A stretch of 64,000 nucleotides of DNA from Paenibacillus uliginis N3/975 (GTDB taxonomy: Bacteria > Bacillota > Bacilli > Paenibacillales > Paenibacillaceae), in contig NZ_LT840184.1 in assembly GCF_900177425.1 (NCBI RefSeq), forward strand, positions 4,449,514 to 4,513,513. The letters are read 5' to 3'. The notes below the pieces were generated by a model that made no database searches, was not told the origin of the DNA, and worked only from the letters and a program-made list of their open reading frames with translations. The position numbers were made by a program, and so were the translations under genes. Positions 8,710-18,524 of this stretch are shown here, one piece after another (position 1 is the stretch's first letter; each line of letters starts with the position of its first letter).

Positions 8710-9480
8710 TTATTTGACAGCTACAAAGAACAGCCTTTGTGCATCGCTTCCAGCTTCAACCCACTCAAAATCTGCATAACATTTCACATCACGGAATCCG
8801 GCTTTGGTCAACTCCACCTTCATCCACTCTGGATCGTAGCCGCGCTGCGTATGCGTTTCTTCGAAACGGCGGTATACCGATCGGTCATTCTCATCACGCG
8901 CGAAAATAGATAGATGATGTTCAATTTCACAGCGGAGTTCATCCAGAGCACATGTCCAAATATATGAGACCTTATGATCATCAAGAACGAAGGGCTGCTC
9001 CTCATCGTAACGAATCAAGGTGTTCGGATGGTGCACATCAAACAGGAACGAGCCCCCATCCTTCAGACCGCTATAGGTACGGGCGAACACAGCTCGAATG
9101 TCGTCTTCTTCAAGTAAATAATTAATGCAATCACAAAAAGAAATGACGGAGTCCACCTGCTCTGGCAGTTCCCATACCCGCATATCCTGCTGTACCCAGC
9201 GAACACTCCCCTCACGGAACAGACGATTCCCTTGAGGGGTCCCCTCCAGCTTGCGGCGAGCAATCGACAACATGTCGGCTGACAGATCTATTCCCGTTAC
9301 TTCAAATCCCGAATTCACGAGCGGAATCGTGATGCTGCCTGTCCCGCATCCGAGCTCCGCCACACTTTTGGGCATACCATACTTTTCCCAAGCTGTCCGC
9401 GCAAACCGGATCCAATCGGGATAAGGCATGTCCTCCATAAGTTGATCGTAAACGTACGCAAATTTGCGGTAAGACAACAT
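8710..9480 (-). CDS. yqeM: Class I SAM-dependent methyltransferase (YqeM-like)
   Basis: A 256-residue Rossmann-fold methyltransferase. Motif I is VAELGCGTGSITIPL (about residues 40-54), motif post I is VTGIDLSADML, and a motif IV-like segment is VISFCDCINYLL. It is the last gene of the operon with rsfS, yqeK and nadD, the position of yqeM in Bacillus subtilis, which supports the symbol. The substrate is not known. In B. subtilis the next gene is comER; here an insert with leuS and a sugar operon separates them. Confidence 0.85.
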   Translation of the reverse strand: MLSYRKFAYVYDQLMEDMPYPDWIRFARTAWEKYGMPKSVAELGCGTGSITIPLVNSGFEVTGIDLSADMLSIARRKLEGTPQGNRLFREGSVRWVQQDMRVWELPEQVDSVISFCDCINYLLEEDDIRAVFARTYSGLKDGGSFLFDVHHPNTLIRYDEEQPFVLDDHKVSYIWTCALDELRCEIEHHLSIFARDENDRSVYRRFEETHTQRGYDPEWMKVELTKAGFRDVKCYADFEWVEAGSDAQRLFFVAVK

Positions 9481-9506
9481 GATGACACCACTTTCTTAAG
9501 GCTTCC

Positions 9507-10424
9507 TTATTTATTGCCCTCTACACTGGGTTCCGAGTTCTCCTCATTTTCCTTAGCAAGATAGGTCCAATTTTCCTTCTGTGTAACCAGCCCGTCCTTC
9601 ATCAGCTTACCTAGGGCCCGTTTAAAGGCTGATTTGCTGATGCCGAAACGCTGCTTAATAATATCTGGCGGCGTTGCGTCAGAGTATGGCATGGCTCCAC
9701 CCGGACGTTCCTTCAGAAACGCTAGCAGCCGATCAGCATCATCTGTCATCCCAATCTCTTTACGCGGCACCATCGATAAGTTGACACGGCCGTCCTCACG
9801 TATATGACTGACACGAACACGAACTTCTTCTCCGAGACGCATTAATCGCGTACGCTCGGAAGAATGAATCATCCCAATAGCTCCAAAACCAAGCACGCCA
9901 CCGTCTACTATAACGAACGTGCCCATCTGAAGAGGCTTGTACACAAGTGCTGTAAACCATTGGTTGAGCCAAGCATCGGGTGCATGAAAAGCAAGGGGCG
10001 CAAGCTCCTGTTCTCCGGCCAACTTGGCACGGAGCCGTCCTTGCTTATCGTGTTCCATCATGGCGAATACATAATCACCTACCTGGGGATGAAGCTCTCT
10101 CATCTCAGGTAGTTCACGGATAGGAAGCAGCAGTTGACGGCCCAGCCCCATCTCGAGGAAGCAGCCAAGGCGCGGATGAACGTCAGCTACCATTAGCTTG
10201 GCTGTCTCACCCAATGTGAGATACGGCTTTTTCATTGTAGCTGCGAGCCGATCCTCCGTATCAAAAAATATAAACACCTCAACCGTATCTCCAGGCTCTA
10301 CCTTCCCGGTAAGCTCAGAGTAATGGAGAAGCACATCTCTGTCGCCGCCGTTCAAAAAATAACCGTAAGGCGATACTTCACGGGTTACTTCCAACTCCAC
10401 GATCGTACCGGCGATCAGGCTCAT
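9507..10424 (-). CDS. cvfB: CvfB-type S1 RNA-binding protein
   Basis: A 305-residue protein. The N-terminal two thirds hold several S1/OB-like repeats (GTIVELEVTREVSPYGYFL at the start; LMVADVHPRLGCFLEMG near residue 80; FVIVDGGVLGFGAIGMIH near residue 165). The C-terminal 70 residues form a winged helix (ISKSAFKRALGKLMKDGLV). This is the layout of CvfB, an RNA-binding virulence regulator first described in Staphylococcus. It overlaps rsfS by four bases (ATGA), so the two are translationally coupled. This gene is an addition relative to the B. subtilis yqe operon. Confidence 0.87.
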   Translation of the reverse strand: MSLIAGTIVELEVTREVSPYGYFLNGGDRDVLLHYSELTGKVEPGDTVEVFIFFDTEDRLAATMKKPYLTLGETAKLMVADVHPRLGCFLEMGLGRQLLLPIRELPEMRELHPQVGDYVFAMMEHDKQGRLRAKLAGEQELAPLAFHAPDAWLNQWFTALVYKPLQMGTFVIVDGGVLGFGAIGMIHSSERTRLMRLGEEVRVRVSHIREDGRVNLSMVPRKEIGMTDDADRLLAFLKERPGGAMPYSDATPPDIIKQRFGISKSAFKRALGKLMKDGLVTQKENWTYLAKENEENSEPSVEGNK

Positions 10425-10768
10425 ACGTTCTCCACCACTTTAGCGTCAGACCACAGACGTTCAATGTTGTAATATTCACGCTCATCGCGATGGAATATAT
10501 GAACTACTACATCGCCAAGATCCATCAACACCCAGCGGGCAGCGTCCATTCCTTCGATACCTTTAAGCGTCACGCCGACCTCTTGAGCACGCTTGCGCAC
10601 TTCGGTTGCAATCGCTTGAACCTGGGTATCGGAGTTACCGTGACAAATAACAAAGTAATCGGCTACAAGAGAGATTCCTCTCAAATCAAGAGCCACAATA
10701 TTCATCGCTTTCTTATCTTCAGCGGCCGCTACGGCCGCATTTAACAATTCATTCGGACTTATCGTCAT
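10421..10768 (-). CDS. rsfS: Ribosomal silencing factor RsfS
   Basis: A 115-residue protein of the RsfS/YqeL family, which binds ribosomal protein L14 and blocks subunit joining when nutrients are low. Family hallmarks are visible: DYFVICHGNSDTQVQAIA in the middle and the C-terminal WVLMDLGDVVVHIFHRDEREYYNIERLW. It overlaps the upstream yqeK by four bases and the downstream cvfB by four bases. Confidence 0.95.
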   Translation of the reverse strand: MTISPNELLNAAVAAAEDKKAMNIVALDLRGISLVADYFVICHGNSDTQVQAIATEVRKRAQEVGVTLKGIEGMDAARWVLMDLGDVVVHIFHRDEREYYNIERLWSDAKVVENV

Positions 10769-11343
10769 GAATTCGCCTCCAATTGCTTTATTAAGTCATT
10801 TCGAGCCAGTACGGTCAGTGGATAAATGATCTGCTTGCGAGATACCAAGAGACTTATCGTCGAATCGAATCCGGCTACAAGCGCCTCTTCAAGGCTATGG
10901 TTGGCCAGTTCGCGAATATTATTCACGCCTGGGAAATCCCTTCCCGGCTCCATATAATCCGCCAGACAGACGACCTTCTCCAGAAGAGTCATTCGGGCAC
11001 GACCAGAGGTATGATAGCGTATTGCATCCAATACTTCCCGATCGGTTATGCCGTAATCCCTTTCTGCGACAAAGGCGCCTACTTCGGCGTGCCACAACTG
11101 TTTATCATGCTGCAGCAACTCGTCGTTAAGTCCGTTATCCACTAGCACTTCTTTTAATTTTAACACAGGCCAATATTTAGCGACGTCGTGCAGGATAGCC
11201 GCCAAATCCGCTTTTTCCGGATTTGCCCCATACTGTTCAGCAAGTTTGACCGCCGTTTCCATGACGCCCTTGGTGTGTATCCAACGCTTCTCGGGCATCT
11301 GGGATGATACGGCCTCAATCAGCTGTTCCCGACTGTATCCCAT
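10765..11343 (-). CDS. yqeK: YqeK, HD-domain diadenosine tetraphosphate hydrolase
   Basis: A 192-residue HD superfamily hydrolase. The metal ligands are visible: His in RWIHTKGVMETA, the HD pair in AAILHDVAKYW, His in LWHAEVGAFVA, and a late Asp in VCLADYMEPGR. Proteins of the YqeK family hydrolyse Ap4A to ADP. The start codon lies inside the end of nadD (29-base overlap), so the two are translationally coupled. Confidence 0.92.
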   Translation of the reverse strand: MGYSREQLIEAVSSQMPEKRWIHTKGVMETAVKLAEQYGANPEKADLAAILHDVAKYWPVLKLKEVLVDNGLNDELLQHDKQLWHAEVGAFVAERDYGITDREVLDAIRYHTSGRARMTLLEKVVCLADYMEPGRDFPGVNNIRELANHSLEEALVAGFDSTISLLVSRKQIIYPLTVLARNDLIKQLEANS

Positions 11344-11917
11344 AGATTCCGCTCCTTACAATGTAATCATATACACGGTCGGGTACCATATAACGGATGG
11401 ATTCGCCCGCGGCCACCCTCTTCCTGATCAGGGTCGAGGATATATCAACAAGAGGCATATCTGCAATTTTGACAACTTTCTGTAAAAACGAAGGCAGCAA
11501 ATTGACATCCAAACTGGATCCCGGCCGGTTCACTCCGATAAAATTAAGCATTCCGGCAAGCTCATCAATCCGGTGCCATTTAGGCAGGTAGTTGACCATG
11601 TCCGCACCAATGATGAATGTGAACTCTATATGCGGATAAGCCCGGCGAAGTTCCATCACCGTATCTACAGTGTATGATACTCCTCCACGTTCAATTTCAA
11701 AGTCCAGCGTCCGAAAAGACGGATGGCCGGATACGGCTTCGGATGTCATTTCCAGCCTCATCTGTCCCGTCGCACCGGATTCCAGCTTATGTGGAGGAAT
11801 ATGGCTTGGCATAAACCACACTTCGTCCAGTTGGTATACGTCCCGGGCAGCTTCTGCTGCCAGCATATGACCGATATGGATGGGGTCGAACGTACCTCCC
11901 ATAATACCAACCTTCAT
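11315..11917 (-). CDS. nadD: Nicotinate-nucleotide adenylyltransferase
   Basis: A 200-residue nucleotidyltransferase of NAD biosynthesis, transferring AMP from ATP to nicotinate mononucleotide. The GGTFDPIHIGHMLAAE motif at residues 8-23 contains the catalytic HIGH sequence, and the late ISSTLIRKRVAAGESIRYMVPDRV carries the SxTxxR motif. Shine-Dalgarno AGGAGG precedes the ATG. It lies between yhbY and yqeK in the conserved operon. Confidence 0.96.
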   Translation of the reverse strand: MKVGIMGGTFDPIHIGHMLAAEAARDVYQLDEVWFMPSHIPPHKLESGATGQMRLEMTSEAVSGHPSFRTLDFEIERGGVSYTVDTVMELRRAYPHIEFTFIIGADMVNYLPKWHRIDELAGMLNFIGVNRPGSSLDVNLLPSFLQKVVKIADMPLVDISSTLIRKRVAAGESIRYMVPDRVYDYIVRSGIYGIQSGTAD

Positions 11918-11935
11918 CCGGTTCGCCTCCTTTTA

Positions 11936-12226
11936 TTAAGGCAGTTCGATCGTTTTGTTATCCTTCGATTCCTTGTACAGCACGATCGTTTTTCCAATCA
12001 CTTGTACAAGCTCTGCTTTAGCACCTTCAGCCAATTCCGCCGCGATTGCACGCGGATCTTCCAAACAATTGTTCAGCACGGATACCTTTAACAGTTCCCG
12101 CTTTTCAATCGCTTCAGAAATATGACGGATCAGATGATCATTGCTTCCACCCTTACCTACCTGAAACAAAGGATCCAAGTGATGCGCCATTGACCGTAAA
12201 TACCTTTTTTGCTTTCCTGTTAACAT
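11936..12226 (-). CDS. yhbY: YhbY family RNA-binding protein
   Basis: A 96-residue CRM-domain protein (called YqeI in Bacillus). The family motif KRYLRSMAHHLDPLFQVGKGG spans residues 6-26, with the GKGG RNA-binding loop. The C-terminal part ELVQVIGKTIVLYKES is also typical. YhbY proteins associate with 50S precursors. The gene is followed by nadD after 18 bases. Confidence 0.93.
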   Translation of the reverse strand: MLTGKQKRYLRSMAHHLDPLFQVGKGGSNDHLIRHISEAIEKRELLKVSVLNNCLEDPRAIAAELAEGAKAELVQVIGKTIVLYKESKDNKTIELP

Positions 12227-12333
12227 ACTTCGTCATAACTCCCTTAATTTCATCTATTTCAAGCTTTTCTCTGTTCCGAAACCTTTATTCTAGCGCTTGA
12301 TGTATCTTTAAGCAATTATTATTGGAGACCTGC

Positions 12334-13215
12334 TTATTCCTGAAAACTGTTCAGCACAGTCTGCTTCATAATCTCAACCGGGGCAGCCTGTCCTGTCCAA
12401 TATTCGAAAGCGTAAGCCCCCTGATTCACGAACATGCCGAGGCCTCCGTGAGTGGTACAGCCTTTTTCTTCACTTCTCCGAAGAAACTCGGTTGTAAGCG
12501 GGTTATATATTAGATCGCTGACAACGATTCCTTCCGGAATCCATTCTGCCAATAGCGGAAGATCACCGATATGCGGATGCATGCCGACCGAAGTCGTGTT
12601 GATTAACACATCTGCCGACTTCACAGCCTCTCTCGCTTCCGCTTCAGCCAATCCCCGAATATCGGCTAACGAACGCCACTCTTCCGCAAGCTCCTTCGCC
12701 CTTGAGGCAGTTCGGTTGACAACGGATATATGTTCTGGCTGTTCAAAAGTCAAAGCGTGTATGATACCGCGAGCGGCACCTCCTGCTCCGAGAACAACAA
12801 TATTTTTGCCGGCCAAATCAGGACAAGCTTCATCCTTCAATGACCGGACGTATCCGATTCCATCCGTGTTGAAGCCGGTGAGAACGCCGTTATCGTTTAC
12901 AATCGTATTGACCGCTCCGACCCTTGCAGCCCCTTCGTCTATAATATCCAGGTAGTTCATAACCTCTACCTTATGCGGAATCGTTACATTGACCCCGCGA
13001 AAGCCAAGTGAACGAAGGGCTTGAACCGCGCCCTCTAGCCCTTCCGGCTTAATATGAAGAGGAACATAGTCACCTGGAATACCGAGTGCCTTCAAAGCTG
13101 CATTATGCATGACAGGGGATTTAGAATGAATGATCGGATCCCCCATCACCCCGAGCAATATAGCTCCACTATTCCGGACAAAATCTTTTTGCTGTATTGA
13201 ATTCATGTATTCCAT
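12334..13215 (-). CDS. aroE: Shikimate dehydrogenase
   Basis: Shikimate 5-dehydrogenase of 293 residues, reducing 3-dehydroshikimate with NADPH. The N-terminal substrate domain has SKSPVMHNAAL and the catalytic Lys-Asp pair (NVTIPHKVEVMNYLD; NTDGIGYVRSL). The cofactor motif is VLGAGGAARGI, and the NRT motif for NADPH follows (SVVNRTASRA). An in-frame GTG at 13218 precedes the ATG at 13215; the ATG fits the GGGAG Shine-Dalgarno better, and a further ATG at 13206 cannot be excluded. Confidence 0.95.
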   Translation of the reverse strand: MEYMNSIQQKDFVRNSGAILLGVMGDPIIHSKSPVMHNAALKALGIPGDYVPLHIKPEGLEGAVQALRSLGFRGVNVTIPHKVEVMNYLDIIDEGAARVGAVNTIVNDNGVLTGFNTDGIGYVRSLKDEACPDLAGKNIVVLGAGGAARGIIHALTFEQPEHISVVNRTASRAKELAEEWRSLADIRGLAEAEAREAVKSADVLINTTSVGMHPHIGDLPLLAEWIPEGIVVSDLIYNPLTTEFLRRSEEKGCTTHGGLGMFVNQGAYAFEYWTGQAAPVEIMKQTVLNSFQE

Positions 13216-13246
13216 CACCCTCTCCCAAAAGACCGTGTAAACCCGG

Positions 13247-14374
13247 TTAGATCAGTGACGGCCGTTGAAGTACTTTGACCCCTTTCGGCACATGAACCGC
13301 GACAAGAGCACCCATGTCTCCGTTCACTTTCACCCATCCCAAGCCGGAAATAAATATGTCCGAGCCGGAGCCTTTTGGAATTCTTATCTCATGTCTTGTC
13401 CATTCAGGCATTTCTTCCAGCCGTTCCTTGGTTGGAGGCGACAGCAGTTCCCCCGCATGCTCCTCGAACAGTGAATCGGCACGTTCCAGCTTCGTACGGT
13501 GTATATTCAGTCGGCCGCTAATAAAGCAAGTGAAGGACTGATGTTCTCCCTTAATGAAGTCGAATCGCCCCATTCCCCCAAAGAACAACGTTTGGCCTTC
13601 ATTTAGCTGGTATACCAGAGGCTTCAGCGGATTCTCGGGCATAACGACACCCAGATCGTCACGGCTTACAAGCTCACTGTATCTCCATGGATAGACAATC
13701 CCCGGTGTATCCACAATATATCGTCCGTCATCAAGCGGAATATTAACCATATCCAGCGTAGTTCCCGGATAACGTGATGTGGTCAGCTCCTGCTCCAGAT
13801 CACTGTAATCACGGATCAAACGATTAATGAGTGTCGACTTGCCAACATTCGTTGCGCCGACAACATAAACATCACGATCACCGCGATGAGCAGCCATCGT
13901 ATCCAGAAGTCTGTCGAAACCCTGATTCTTCTTTGCACTGCACAGAACGATGTCGGTTGTTCGAAGTCCTTGTTCTTTGCACTGCTTCTGCACCCAATTC
14001 AGAAGCTTGTTCCAATTGGTGACTTTCGGAAGCAGGTCGATTTTATTGACAGCCAGGATGACCGGGTTGTTGCCAACAAACCGCTGAAGACCTGATATTA
14101 AACTTCCTTCAAAGTCAAAAATATCTACAATATGAATGACGAGGGCTTTCTTCTCGCCTATTTGCCCGAGCAGACGCAGAAATTCATCCTGATCGACTGC
14201 AACAGATGCGACCTCGTTATAATTTTTGATACGGAAGCAGCGCTGGCAAATGACCGGTTCACGGTCCCAGGCTTTTTCCGGCAGATAGCCAGGCTCACCC
14301 TGAGCAGTATGCTGAAGCGAAATGCCACAACCGCTGCATTTCTTGATGACTTGTTCGCCTAAAGGCTCCATCAT
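13247..14374 (-). CDS. yqeH: YqeH, circularly permuted GTPase for 30S assembly
   Basis: A 375-residue GTPase with an N-terminal treble-clef zinc finger (CSGCGISLQ ... CQRCFRIKNYNE) and permuted G motifs: G4 NKIDLLPK and G5 CSAKK come before G1 GATNVGKSTLINRL (about residue 172), then G3 DTPGIVYP. YqeH is needed for 30S ribosome biogenesis. The start overlaps the yqeG stop codon. Confidence 0.95.
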   Translation of the reverse strand: MMEPLGEQVIKKCSGCGISLQHTAQGEPGYLPEKAWDREPVICQRCFRIKNYNEVASVAVDQDEFLRLLGQIGEKKALVIHIVDIFDFEGSLISGLQRFVGNNPVILAVNKIDLLPKVTNWNKLLNWVQKQCKEQGLRTTDIVLCSAKKNQGFDRLLDTMAAHRGDRDVYVVGATNVGKSTLINRLIRDYSDLEQELTTSRYPGTTLDMVNIPLDDGRYIVDTPGIVYPWRYSELVSRDDLGVVMPENPLKPLVYQLNEGQTLFFGGMGRFDFIKGEHQSFTCFISGRLNIHRTKLERADSLFEEHAGELLSPPTKERLEEMPEWTRHEIRIPKGSGSDIFISGLGWVKVNGDMGALVAVHVPKGVKVLQRPSLI

Positions 14375-14910
14375 GATTTCTTGTCCTCCTCAATCCATAA
14401 TCCTTTTTTTCTCAGACGTGTCAGAGCGATTCGTTCCACCCGCCGGTTGAAAAACCGCGTCACAAAGCCTTCATCATTAATCGCAATCGGCATGACCAAA
14501 ACCGTGTATAAGCCCAAACGATTACCGCCGTAAACGTCCGTCAGCATTTGATCTCCAACTACAATCGTCTGCTCATTCTTTAGATCCATCATTTTCATCG
14601 CTTTCCGGAAAGGAATGTTGCTAGGTTTACGGGCTTTGTGCACATACTGGATATCTAACGGAGTGGCAAACTTTGATACGCGCTCCAGTTGGTTATTGGA
14701 AACGATGATCAGCTGAAAGCCAATCTCTTTTACTTTTTTAAACCATGCCACCAATTCAGGGGTTGCAAGTGGCGCCTTCGCTCCTACGAGCGTATTATCC
14801 AAATCCGTAATAATTCCCCGGTAGCCCTGCTCGTACAGTTCTTCCAGGTTAATGTCAAACACCGTGTTGACGCGGAGTTTTGGAATCAACATTTCAAACA
14901 AATTCGTCAC
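14371..14910 (-). CDS. yqeG: YqeG family HAD phosphatase
   Basis: A 179-residue HAD-superfamily (IIIA) phosphatase. Motif I is DLDNTLVGAK (about residue 37), motif II is the Ser in IIVSNNQ, and motif III is VVGDQMLTDVYGGNR with the conserved GDQ-TD acids. It is the first gene of the conserved operon. The substrate is unknown in the family; a phospholipid phosphatase role has been proposed for relatives. Confidence 0.92.
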   Translation of the reverse strand: MTNLFEMLIPKLRVNTVFDINLEELYEQGYRGIITDLDNTLVGAKAPLATPELVAWFKKVKEIGFQLIIVSNNQLERVSKFATPLDIQYVHKARKPSNIPFRKAMKMMDLKNEQTIVVGDQMLTDVYGGNRLGLYTVLVMPIAINDEGFVTRFFNRRVERIALTRLRKKGLWIEEDKKS

Positions 14911-15015
14911 CTCAATTTCATACGAAAAACTATACCATATTACGGTTGGTTAGTAAAAATAATCGACAGCGCGTCAACCATACATCCCAAGCCAATGAGT
15001 GCCTGGGGTTTCATG

Positions 15016-15053
15016 AAAAAGCCGCCCGTTATTCCTATCGGAATCCGGGCGGT
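15016..15053 (-). terminator. Terminator of the MoxR-DUF58-transglutaminase operon
   Basis: On the minus strand a CCGCCCG/CGGGCGG outer stem with a nested ATTCC/GGAAT stem is followed by a T-run. It starts six bases after the stop codon of the transglutaminase gene. Confidence 0.9.
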
Positions 15054-15058
15054 TGTGA

Positions 15059-17278
15059 TCAGGAAATCCTAACACTTTTTATACTCTTCTTGAGCTGATC
15101 CGCTTCGGATTGAACCGCGCGCCATTCTTCCTCCATAATGTGGATTGGACTATAGCGTGCAGCCTCAAACTTTCTAAGCAATGGAGTCAGCGAGCGGGAC
15201 AGTGGCGGATAAAGACTCTCCCAACGGCTAACCGACTCCCGAAGTGTTTCGTGGGTGTCGCGTTTCAAGCCGCGACGATGGGCATAACGTAGCCAACGTT
15301 CTGTCTCGGCAATCACTTTATCAGCAGGTGTCAGAGGTTTCCCGGCTCGAAGACGGGCAGAGAAGAACCGGAGATTAAACCGCATTCTCCAAAGAATATA
15401 CCCTATCCAGGCGAGAATAACCGTTCCTGAAATAATTCCCAGAATCATGTACAAAGAGGAGCTGCCTCCCGTTTCTTCAGAAGGCAGAACAGGCTCTTCC
15501 TCTTCCTCAGCCTTCTCTTTCTCTTTCTCCGAAACAATAGGTTCCAGCGACTCCCCGCCGGCCAAAATCGGCATGTTAAAGCCTGGTGTCGTCTCAATCG
15601 GAATCCAGCCATAGTCCCCGAAGTATACCTCAACCCATGAGTGTGCATCCGCATTGGTAACCGTATAACTCCCAGATGCGGAATTATTCTGACCATTCTG
15701 AGACATAAATTCCTGACTCGGAATGTTTCCAGGCGCATAGCCTTTCACCCATCTGGCGGGAATACCTAGTGATCGGGTCATCATAACCATAGACGTAGAA
15801 AAATAGTCGCAGTAGCCTTCCTTCACTTCAAACAGAAAGGCATCCACAAAGTCTGTACTTTCCCTTCTCGTTAAGTCAGGTGTGTTCGTGTAGGTAAAGT
15901 TGTTTTGTAAATATTGCTGCAACAGCATTACCTTTTCATATGGGGTATTTCCTGCGGCAGTCACTTCCTCCGCCAGCATTTCGACACGCTCCGGGAAATC
16001 GGACGGTTTCTGAAGATACACCTCGTCTATTGGACCGTTAAACAATTGATCATAAGTTTGAGCGCTAAGCTCTTCTACCGGGATGACCGGGATTTCCGAA
16101 GTGACTGTATACGTCTTCGGATAATTCGGACGTTTCGGCTCAGAATTCAGATGAAGCTCGGAACTTTCGCCCTTCCAACGAAGCATTCCATTATCCACAT
16201 CAGGATCCAACCTGTCCACTTTAGATATCGAATAGGCTCCAAACAGCACCGGATATACACTGTCATTGAGCATCGTCACGGTCTGCTGCACCGTCTTGGT
16301 GTCAATCTTCCCTGATAAATCCCCGCTTAGAGCCTCGCCTAGCGCAACTTCTTCCGAGTCGCGCCGTCTTTGTTTATCTGACCAGCCTGTTCCGGAGTAT
16401 TGTGCTCTCGTCTCACCACGCCAATAGCTTCTTTCCTTGGATGCAACTGTCATGACCGGTGAATAGTCGAAATTAAAACCTCCGCCTAATTCGTTATCTT
16501 CACGCCCATATCCGGACATGCTCTCGACAGATACATCGAGAATACCGCTACCCAATCCGCTCACGCTTCCCGACAACGGTATGCCGTTCCATTCCCGCCA
16601 AGCGGTATAAGGATCTGTAAGTGCGGGTTGGATATTCGGCATGTTAATGCCGGCCAAAATAATCAACGAAAAGATAACGAGGATATTTCCGATAATCTTA
16701 ATGGGATACTCGCGAAGTTTGCGCCAACCCAAAGGAAATCTTTTGCGAAACCGGTTGAAATGCTCTGTAACAAGCCAGCCCATACCCACCGCTACGATCC
16801 ATGCGGTTTCATCCCATAAAACAATAGTCGTGAAGGAATCAAGCACAGCAAAAGCTACGATATTCAACCCTATAACCAATAAGATCCTTCTCTTGTTGGT
16901 CGCCCAGACTGCTATAAACAGAAAAATCGCCCATGATGCAGCTGCAAACCAAAGATAAGGCAGAAATTCAAGCAGCTCTCCCGACTCTAGTCCTTCAAGC
17001 AAGCTTGAAGGTACAGGATTGCCGTATTTCTCTAACGTGCGGTATACCGCATAAATGATCAACGGCAACTGAATGAGCATACGAAATCCGCGCTTGATAA
17101 ACACCAAGGATTCCGTAATCGCCGTAATAGCGAGCGCGACAATAATGCTTGCCGTTGTTTCTTCATATAATAAGGACTCTGAATAGGAAACCCACTGCAG
17201 TAATATTAGCCAAATCCACAACAACGATAGTATATAAAAAAAGGACAAGGAAAACTTTTGCATCCATGACCTCATCAT
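15059..17278 (-). CDS. TgpA-like membrane transglutaminase-domain protein
   Basis: A 739-residue membrane protein. Five to six hydrophobic segments fill the first 220 residues, followed by an extracellular domain. The transglutaminase core has the catalytic Cys in EGYCDYFSTSMVMMTRSLG (about residue 500), the His in DAHSWVEVYFGDYGW and the Asp-like position just after it. A Glu-rich linker, one more membrane segment and a C-terminal DUF4129-type region (KVIAETERWLRYAHRRGLKRD) follow. It forms an operon with DUF58 and MoxR genes, overlapping DUF58 by four bases. Such trios are common; the role is thought to be protein remodelling at the surface, but it is not established. Confidence 0.87.
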   Translation of the reverse strand: MMRSWMQKFSLSFFYILSLLWIWLILLQWVSYSESLLYEETTASIIVALAITAITESLVFIKRGFRMLIQLPLIIYAVYRTLEKYGNPVPSSLLEGLESGELLEFLPYLWFAAASWAIFLFIAVWATNKRRILLVIGLNIVAFAVLDSFTTIVLWDETAWIVAVGMGWLVTEHFNRFRKRFPLGWRKLREYPIKIIGNILVIFSLIILAGINMPNIQPALTDPYTAWREWNGIPLSGSVSGLGSGILDVSVESMSGYGREDNELGGGFNFDYSPVMTVASKERSYWRGETRAQYSGTGWSDKQRRRDSEEVALGEALSGDLSGKIDTKTVQQTVTMLNDSVYPVLFGAYSISKVDRLDPDVDNGMLRWKGESSELHLNSEPKRPNYPKTYTVTSEIPVIPVEELSAQTYDQLFNGPIDEVYLQKPSDFPERVEMLAEEVTAAGNTPYEKVMLLQQYLQNNFTYTNTPDLTRRESTDFVDAFLFEVKEGYCDYFSTSMVMMTRSLGIPARWVKGYAPGNIPSQEFMSQNGQNNSASGSYTVTNADAHSWVEVYFGDYGWIPIETTPGFNMPILAGGESLEPIVSEKEKEKAEEEEEPVLPSEETGGSSSLYMILGIISGTVILAWIGYILWRMRFNLRFFSARLRAGKPLTPADKVIAETERWLRYAHRRGLKRDTHETLRESVSRWESLYPPLSRSLTPLLRKFEAARYSPIHIMEEEWRAVQSEADQLKKSIKSVRIS

Positions 17279-18522
17279 GCACCACCTCCTAACACGGCAG
17301 GAAGCTCTTCTAGCGAAGAAGCTGAGTAACTCGTGATGCCCCGTGACTGAAGAAATGCAGAGTAGTCATCCTTGCCGTTGTTCATCCCATCAGAGCTTAG
17401 TATTCTAAGCAAGCTAGGGTTCATCCCTTTGGTTTCTGCCCAGCGCATTGCTTCCATAACCGATTGATCCGCCAAAGGACTCACTAGAAGGAACAAAGCA
17501 CCTTTCGGAAAATGTCGATATGCTCTCTCCAGTGAGGTCAGCAGACTTTCTGTCCGGTCCGCATCCACATCCACCAAATGCTGAATCATCCGCATCCGTT
17601 CGCTTGGGGTATCGCTTGGCGCAAATACACGGGAATCTTTCCCTGCAGTAAACAACCCGGTGCCTGCATGTTCTCGTGCTCCATATTCAACAAGTGAAGC
17701 AGCCGCTGAAACCGCAAACTCAAATTGTCGGGAATTATGGTATCCTTTTGCCGTGCAATCCAATACTATCATTGTTTTTGGAAATGATTCGTGCTCAAAC
17801 TCCTTGGATTTCCAGGAGCCTGTCCTGGCTGTTGCATTCCAGTGTATTCGTGAAATCCGGTCACCGTAAACATAATCCCGGACACCGTTAATCTGGGTCG
17901 TCTCCCGTCTGGAGGACGAAAGTGTCGTCTGCGTCCCTCCGAGCCTTAAATTACGAATGCTCCGATGCCAATTCGGAATATACACGGTTCTCGGGAGCAC
18001 CCGGAATGACGTTTGAACCTCAAATACCCCGCGATGCTCCATAAGGCCAAATATATCCTCGCTAATGCATTCCGTGCTTGAAAAGGCGTAGCGACCTCTT
18101 TCCAGCGGAGGTGTCTGAAACACCAGCTCCCCGGATCCGCGCAGGCTCGGAATCACACTATCTTCAAAGGACCACTTTTCCCCGTTATGACGCTGAAGCA
18201 CCTCTCTTACAATAAGGTAAGGCATGGGTAGCAACCCTGGGATGTTCACTTCCATCTTGACACGAACCTGGTCACCGGCATGCAGAACATCGCCATTATT
18301 CTCACCTGATGAAACGGAGCGGGAGGCCTTTACTCGATTGACTCCGCCGAAACTCGAACCAATCAGATAAACAGACAATAGACTGACCATTGAAAAAAGC
18401 ATCATGGATGTCTTGCCGCCCTGAAACAGAACATACAGCAAGCATATACACCAAACCGCCAATACCGCTGCGAGTCTCGACGGTTTTATGCCGTTCGTCC
18501 ATATCGAAAGATAACGGCGCAT
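17275..18522 (-). CDS. DUF58 domain-containing membrane protein
   Basis: A 415-residue protein with two membrane segments in the first 60 residues and the DUF58 signature near the middle (NGVRDYVYGDRISRIHWNATARTGSWKSKEFE). A von Willebrand-like fold follows (TMIVLDCTAKG). It partners the MoxR ATPase two bases upstream, as in most genomes, and probably acts in a chaperone-like pair. Confidence 0.9.
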   Translation of the reverse strand: MRRYLSIWTNGIKPSRLAAVLAVWCICLLYVLFQGGKTSMMLFSMVSLLSVYLIGSSFGGVNRVKASRSVSSGENNGDVLHAGDQVRVKMEVNIPGLLPMPYLIVREVLQRHNGEKWSFEDSVIPSLRGSGELVFQTPPLERGRYAFSSTECISEDIFGLMEHRGVFEVQTSFRVLPRTVYIPNWHRSIRNLRLGGTQTTLSSSRRETTQINGVRDYVYGDRISRIHWNATARTGSWKSKEFEHESFPKTMIVLDCTAKGYHNSRQFEFAVSAAASLVEYGAREHAGTGLFTAGKDSRVFAPSDTPSERMRMIQHLVDVDADRTESLLTSLERAYRHFPKGALFLLVSPLADQSVMEAMRWAETKGMNPSLLRILSSDGMNNGKDDYSAFLQSRGITSYSASSLEELPAVLGGGA

Positions 18523-18524
18523 AC